Shown: piece after piece, positions 6,579 to 8,286 of the stretch | Numbering within the stretch: position 1 is the stretch's first letter | Layout: each line of letters opens with the position of its first letter | DNA from: Acidobacteriota bacterium | GTDB lineage: Bacteria; Acidobacteriota; Vicinamibacteria; Vicinamibacterales; UBA8438 | NCBI GenBank assembly: GCA_011523485.1 | Contig: WTGR01000091.1 | Span: 1-8,286, forward strand | Length of the DNA: 8,286 nt | Direction of reading: 5' to 3' | Made by a program: the position numbers and the translations under genes | The notes under the pieces: generated by a model | The model's input: only the letters and a program-made list of their open reading frames with translations | The model's database searches: none | Told to the model about the DNA's origin: nothing

Positions 6579-8286
6579 ACCTGCTTGCCGACCTGATCAC
6601 GCGGCTGCGGAGCCTATTCCGCCGGGAGCGGGAGGACGCCGAGACGAGAGCAGAGTTGCGCTTCCACCTGGAGATGGAGACGGCCAAGAATGTGCGCGCC
6701 GGCATGACCCGGGCGGAGGCCCGCCGGCAGGCCGGTCTGCGCCTGGGCGCCACGGACGCCATTCGGGAAGCGGTCCGGGATGCCCGCGGCGGGCGGCCCC
6801 TGGAGGATCTGCTCCGCGACTTCGGCTACGCACTGCGCGGCGCGCGGCGAAATCCGGCGTTCACCCTCGCCGCGATCGTGTCGCTGGCGATACCCATCGG
6901 CTTCAACACCGCCCTCTTCACGATCGTCGACTCGGTCCTGTTCCGGCCGCTGCCGACGGCCCATCCGGCGCAACTCGTCGACGTCTACACCAGCGACCCG
7001 GACGATCGCTACACGACGAGCTCCTATCCCGACTACCTCGATCTGCGCGCGGAGAACGACGTGTTCACCGACATGGCCGCGCACTCGCCGATGCTCGCGG
7101 TGATGCGCGTGGACGAGGACGTCAACCTCGTCATGGGCGAAACGGTGACCGGCAACTACTTTCGGTTTCTCGGCGTGCAGCCGGTGCTGGGCCGGTTGCT
7201 GGCGCCGGAGGACGACCGGCCCGGCGCCCCCCGCGTGGCCGTGATCTCCAGCGGGTTGTGGACGCGAGCCTTCGGCCGGGACCCGGCCGTGGTGGGACGA
7301 TTGGTCAGCATCCGGTCGCAGCCGTACGTCGTGGTCGGTGTGGCGCCGCCCGCCTTCTTCGGCCTGCCGCCGATACCGGGCCCGGACCTGTGGACGCCGA
7401 TGACCTGGGTCGACGACGTGACGCTTATCGGCATCTTGAAGTTCGTGAACTCGCCAGGCGATACCCGGCTCGAGCGCCGCGGACAGCGCTGGATGTTCAT
7501 CAAGGGACGGCTCCGCGACGACGTCACCCTCGCGCGGGCGGAGGTGAGCATCGATGCGCTCATGGCGGACCTCGCCGCCGCCTACCCGGAGTCGAACGAG
7601 GACCGTCAGGCGTCGTTGACCCTGACGGACGACATGCGCCTGCCGCCCCCGGTGGCCGGCCCGGCGCGGCTCGGCGCCGCCGGTCTGATGCTCGTGGTCG
7701 GTGTCGTCCTGCTGGTGGCGTGCGCGAACGTGATGGGCATGCTGCTCGCCCGCGGCGTGGCGCGCCGCCGGGAGATCGGCGTGCGGCTCGCCATCGGCGC
7801 GGGCCGGGGACGTCTCGTCCGACAGTTGCTCACCGAGAGCCTGGTGCTGTCGGCGTTCGGCGCCGCCGCGGGCCTGGCCCTGGCGTGGAGCCTGCTGCGT
7901 CTGCTCGCCAGCATGGAATCTCCTATCGGTCCGATTCCCGTCACCCTGGCGTTCACGCTCGACGCGCGCGCGTTCCTGTTCACGGCGGCGCTGGCGACGG
8001 GCGCCGGCGTCCTGGCGGGTCTGGTGCCGGCGCTCGGCGCCACGCGGCCGAACCTGGTGCGCGACCTGAACGGCGCGGTTTCCGTCGCGCGCACCGGCGG
8101 CCGCCGGTGGCTGCTGCGCGATGTGCTGGTGGCGGGACAGTTGGCGGCCACGGTGCCGTTGCTGGTGCTCGCCGGCCTCCTGGCCCGGAGCGCCGCGGGG
8201 ACGACGGACGGTGTCTCGCTCGGGTTCGATCCGGACCGCATCGCGGCGGTCGGCACCGACCTGAACGTGATCGGCTACGAGCGGGA
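6575..8286 (+). CDS. ADOP-family orphan ABC permease, N-terminal 570 residues (runs off the right edge)
   Basis: The frame is open from ATG 6575 to the end of the window without a stop, giving 570 complete codons; about 300 more would be expected. Order of parts: prefix domain (about 1-80, with ELRFHLEMETAKNVRAGM), first helix (about 97-120, with SLAIPIGFNTALF), first periplasmic core (about 125-360, with LVDVYTSD, SSYPDYLDLR, VTGNYFRFLGV and VISSGLW), then FtsX helices with LLVACANVMGMLLARGVARR followed by REIGVRLAIGAGRGRL, and the helix before the second core (LVLAGLLARS). The ATG overlaps the stop of the shortened gene; a G-rich GGGGGT at 6563-6568 is the only ribosome-site candidate, so translation is probably coupled. 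The proline in the first helix, where relatives have Gly, is unusual. The prefix resembles the upstream neighbour and the core resembles the permease at 1185 (see findings). No ATPase partner is visible; the substrate is unknown. Confidence 0.9.
   Translation, partial: MNLLADLITRLRSLFRREREDAETRAELRFHLEMETAKNVRAGMTRAEARRQAGLRLGATDAIREAVRDARGGRPLEDLLRDFGYALRGARRNPAFTLAAIVSLAIPIGFNTALFTIVDSVLFRPLPTAHPAQLVDVYTSDPDDRYTTSSYPDYLDLRAENDVFTDMAAHSPMLAVMRVDEDVNLVMGETVTGNYFRFLGVQPVLGRLLAPEDDRPGAPRVAVISSGLWTRAFGRDPAVVGRLVSIRSQPYVVVGVAPPAFFGLPPIPGPDLWTPMTWVDDVTLIGILKFVNSPGDTRLERRGQRWMFIKGRLRDDVTLARAEVSIDALMADLAAAYPESNEDRQASLTLTDDMRLPPPVAGPARLGAAGLMLVVGVVLLVACANVMGMLLARGVARRREIGVRLAIGAGRGRLVRQLLTESLVLSAFGAAAGLALAWSLLRLLASMESPIGPIPVTLAFTLDARAFLFTAALATGAGVLAGLVPALGATRPNLVRDLNGAVSVARTGGRRWLLRDVLVAGQLAATVPLLVLAGLLARSAAGTTDGVSLGFDPDRIAAVGTDLNVIGYER
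6628..6867 (+). repeat. Direct repeat, copy 2 (prefix-domain region)
   Basis: This is the second copy of the prefix-domain segment, collinear with 5621-5860. Two such long near-identical tracts about 1 kb apart on the same strand are a natural substrate for homologous recombination or gene conversion between the two permease genes. Confidence 0.8.

Noticed and set aside
5621..6867. The direct repeat as a mobile-element boundary or transposition duplication.
   Set aside because: The repeated tract is coding and matches the conserved prefix domain of two paralogous permeases. No transposase or terminal inverted repeats flank it.

Overview
The window is very GC-rich, and every gene recognised is on the + strand. 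Three of its seven genes are paralogous FtsX/MacB-type permeases of the ADOP family (acidobacterial duplicated orphan permease). Each begins with the cytoplasmic prefix domain typical of that family, and one is preceded by a PadR-type regulator. This combination is characteristic of Acidobacteriota. The GC content and the many paralogues fit a Vicinamibacteria-like lineage, but that finer placement is inference.

Layout from left to right: (1) the C-terminal part of a CcmF-type cytochrome c maturation protein, entering from the left edge and ending at 842; (2) a PadR regulator at 839-1171, whose ATG overlaps the ccmF stop; (3) a complete 905-residue ADOP permease at 1185-3902, 13 bases after the regulator; (4) a small four-helix membrane protein of the DUF420 type at 3975-4439; (5) a PAPS-type sulfotransferase at 4490-5269; (6) a 289-base gap with one inverted repeat and an AT-rich patch; (7) a shortened ADOP gene at 5559-6578, which has lost about 280 internal codons and its whole C-terminal third; (8) a further ADOP permease at 6575, which overlaps the shortened one by ATGA and runs off the right edge.

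Functionally, PadR and the first permease look like one regulated unit, translationally coupled to the end of ccmF. DUF420 proteins include relatives of terminal-oxidase assembly factors, so ccmF and the DUF420 gene may be two remnants of a respiratory-biogenesis locus split by the PadR-permease pair. No ABC ATPase is encoded here, so the permeases are 'orphans' as the family name says. The most notable structure is at the right: the last permease looks like a mosaic. Its prefix and first membrane entry resemble the shortened neighbour at nucleotide level, while its periplasmic domain resembles the first permease. The shortened gene itself looks like a recombination product that kept its reading frame. 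I found no RNA gene, CRISPR array, transposase or clearly novel system.
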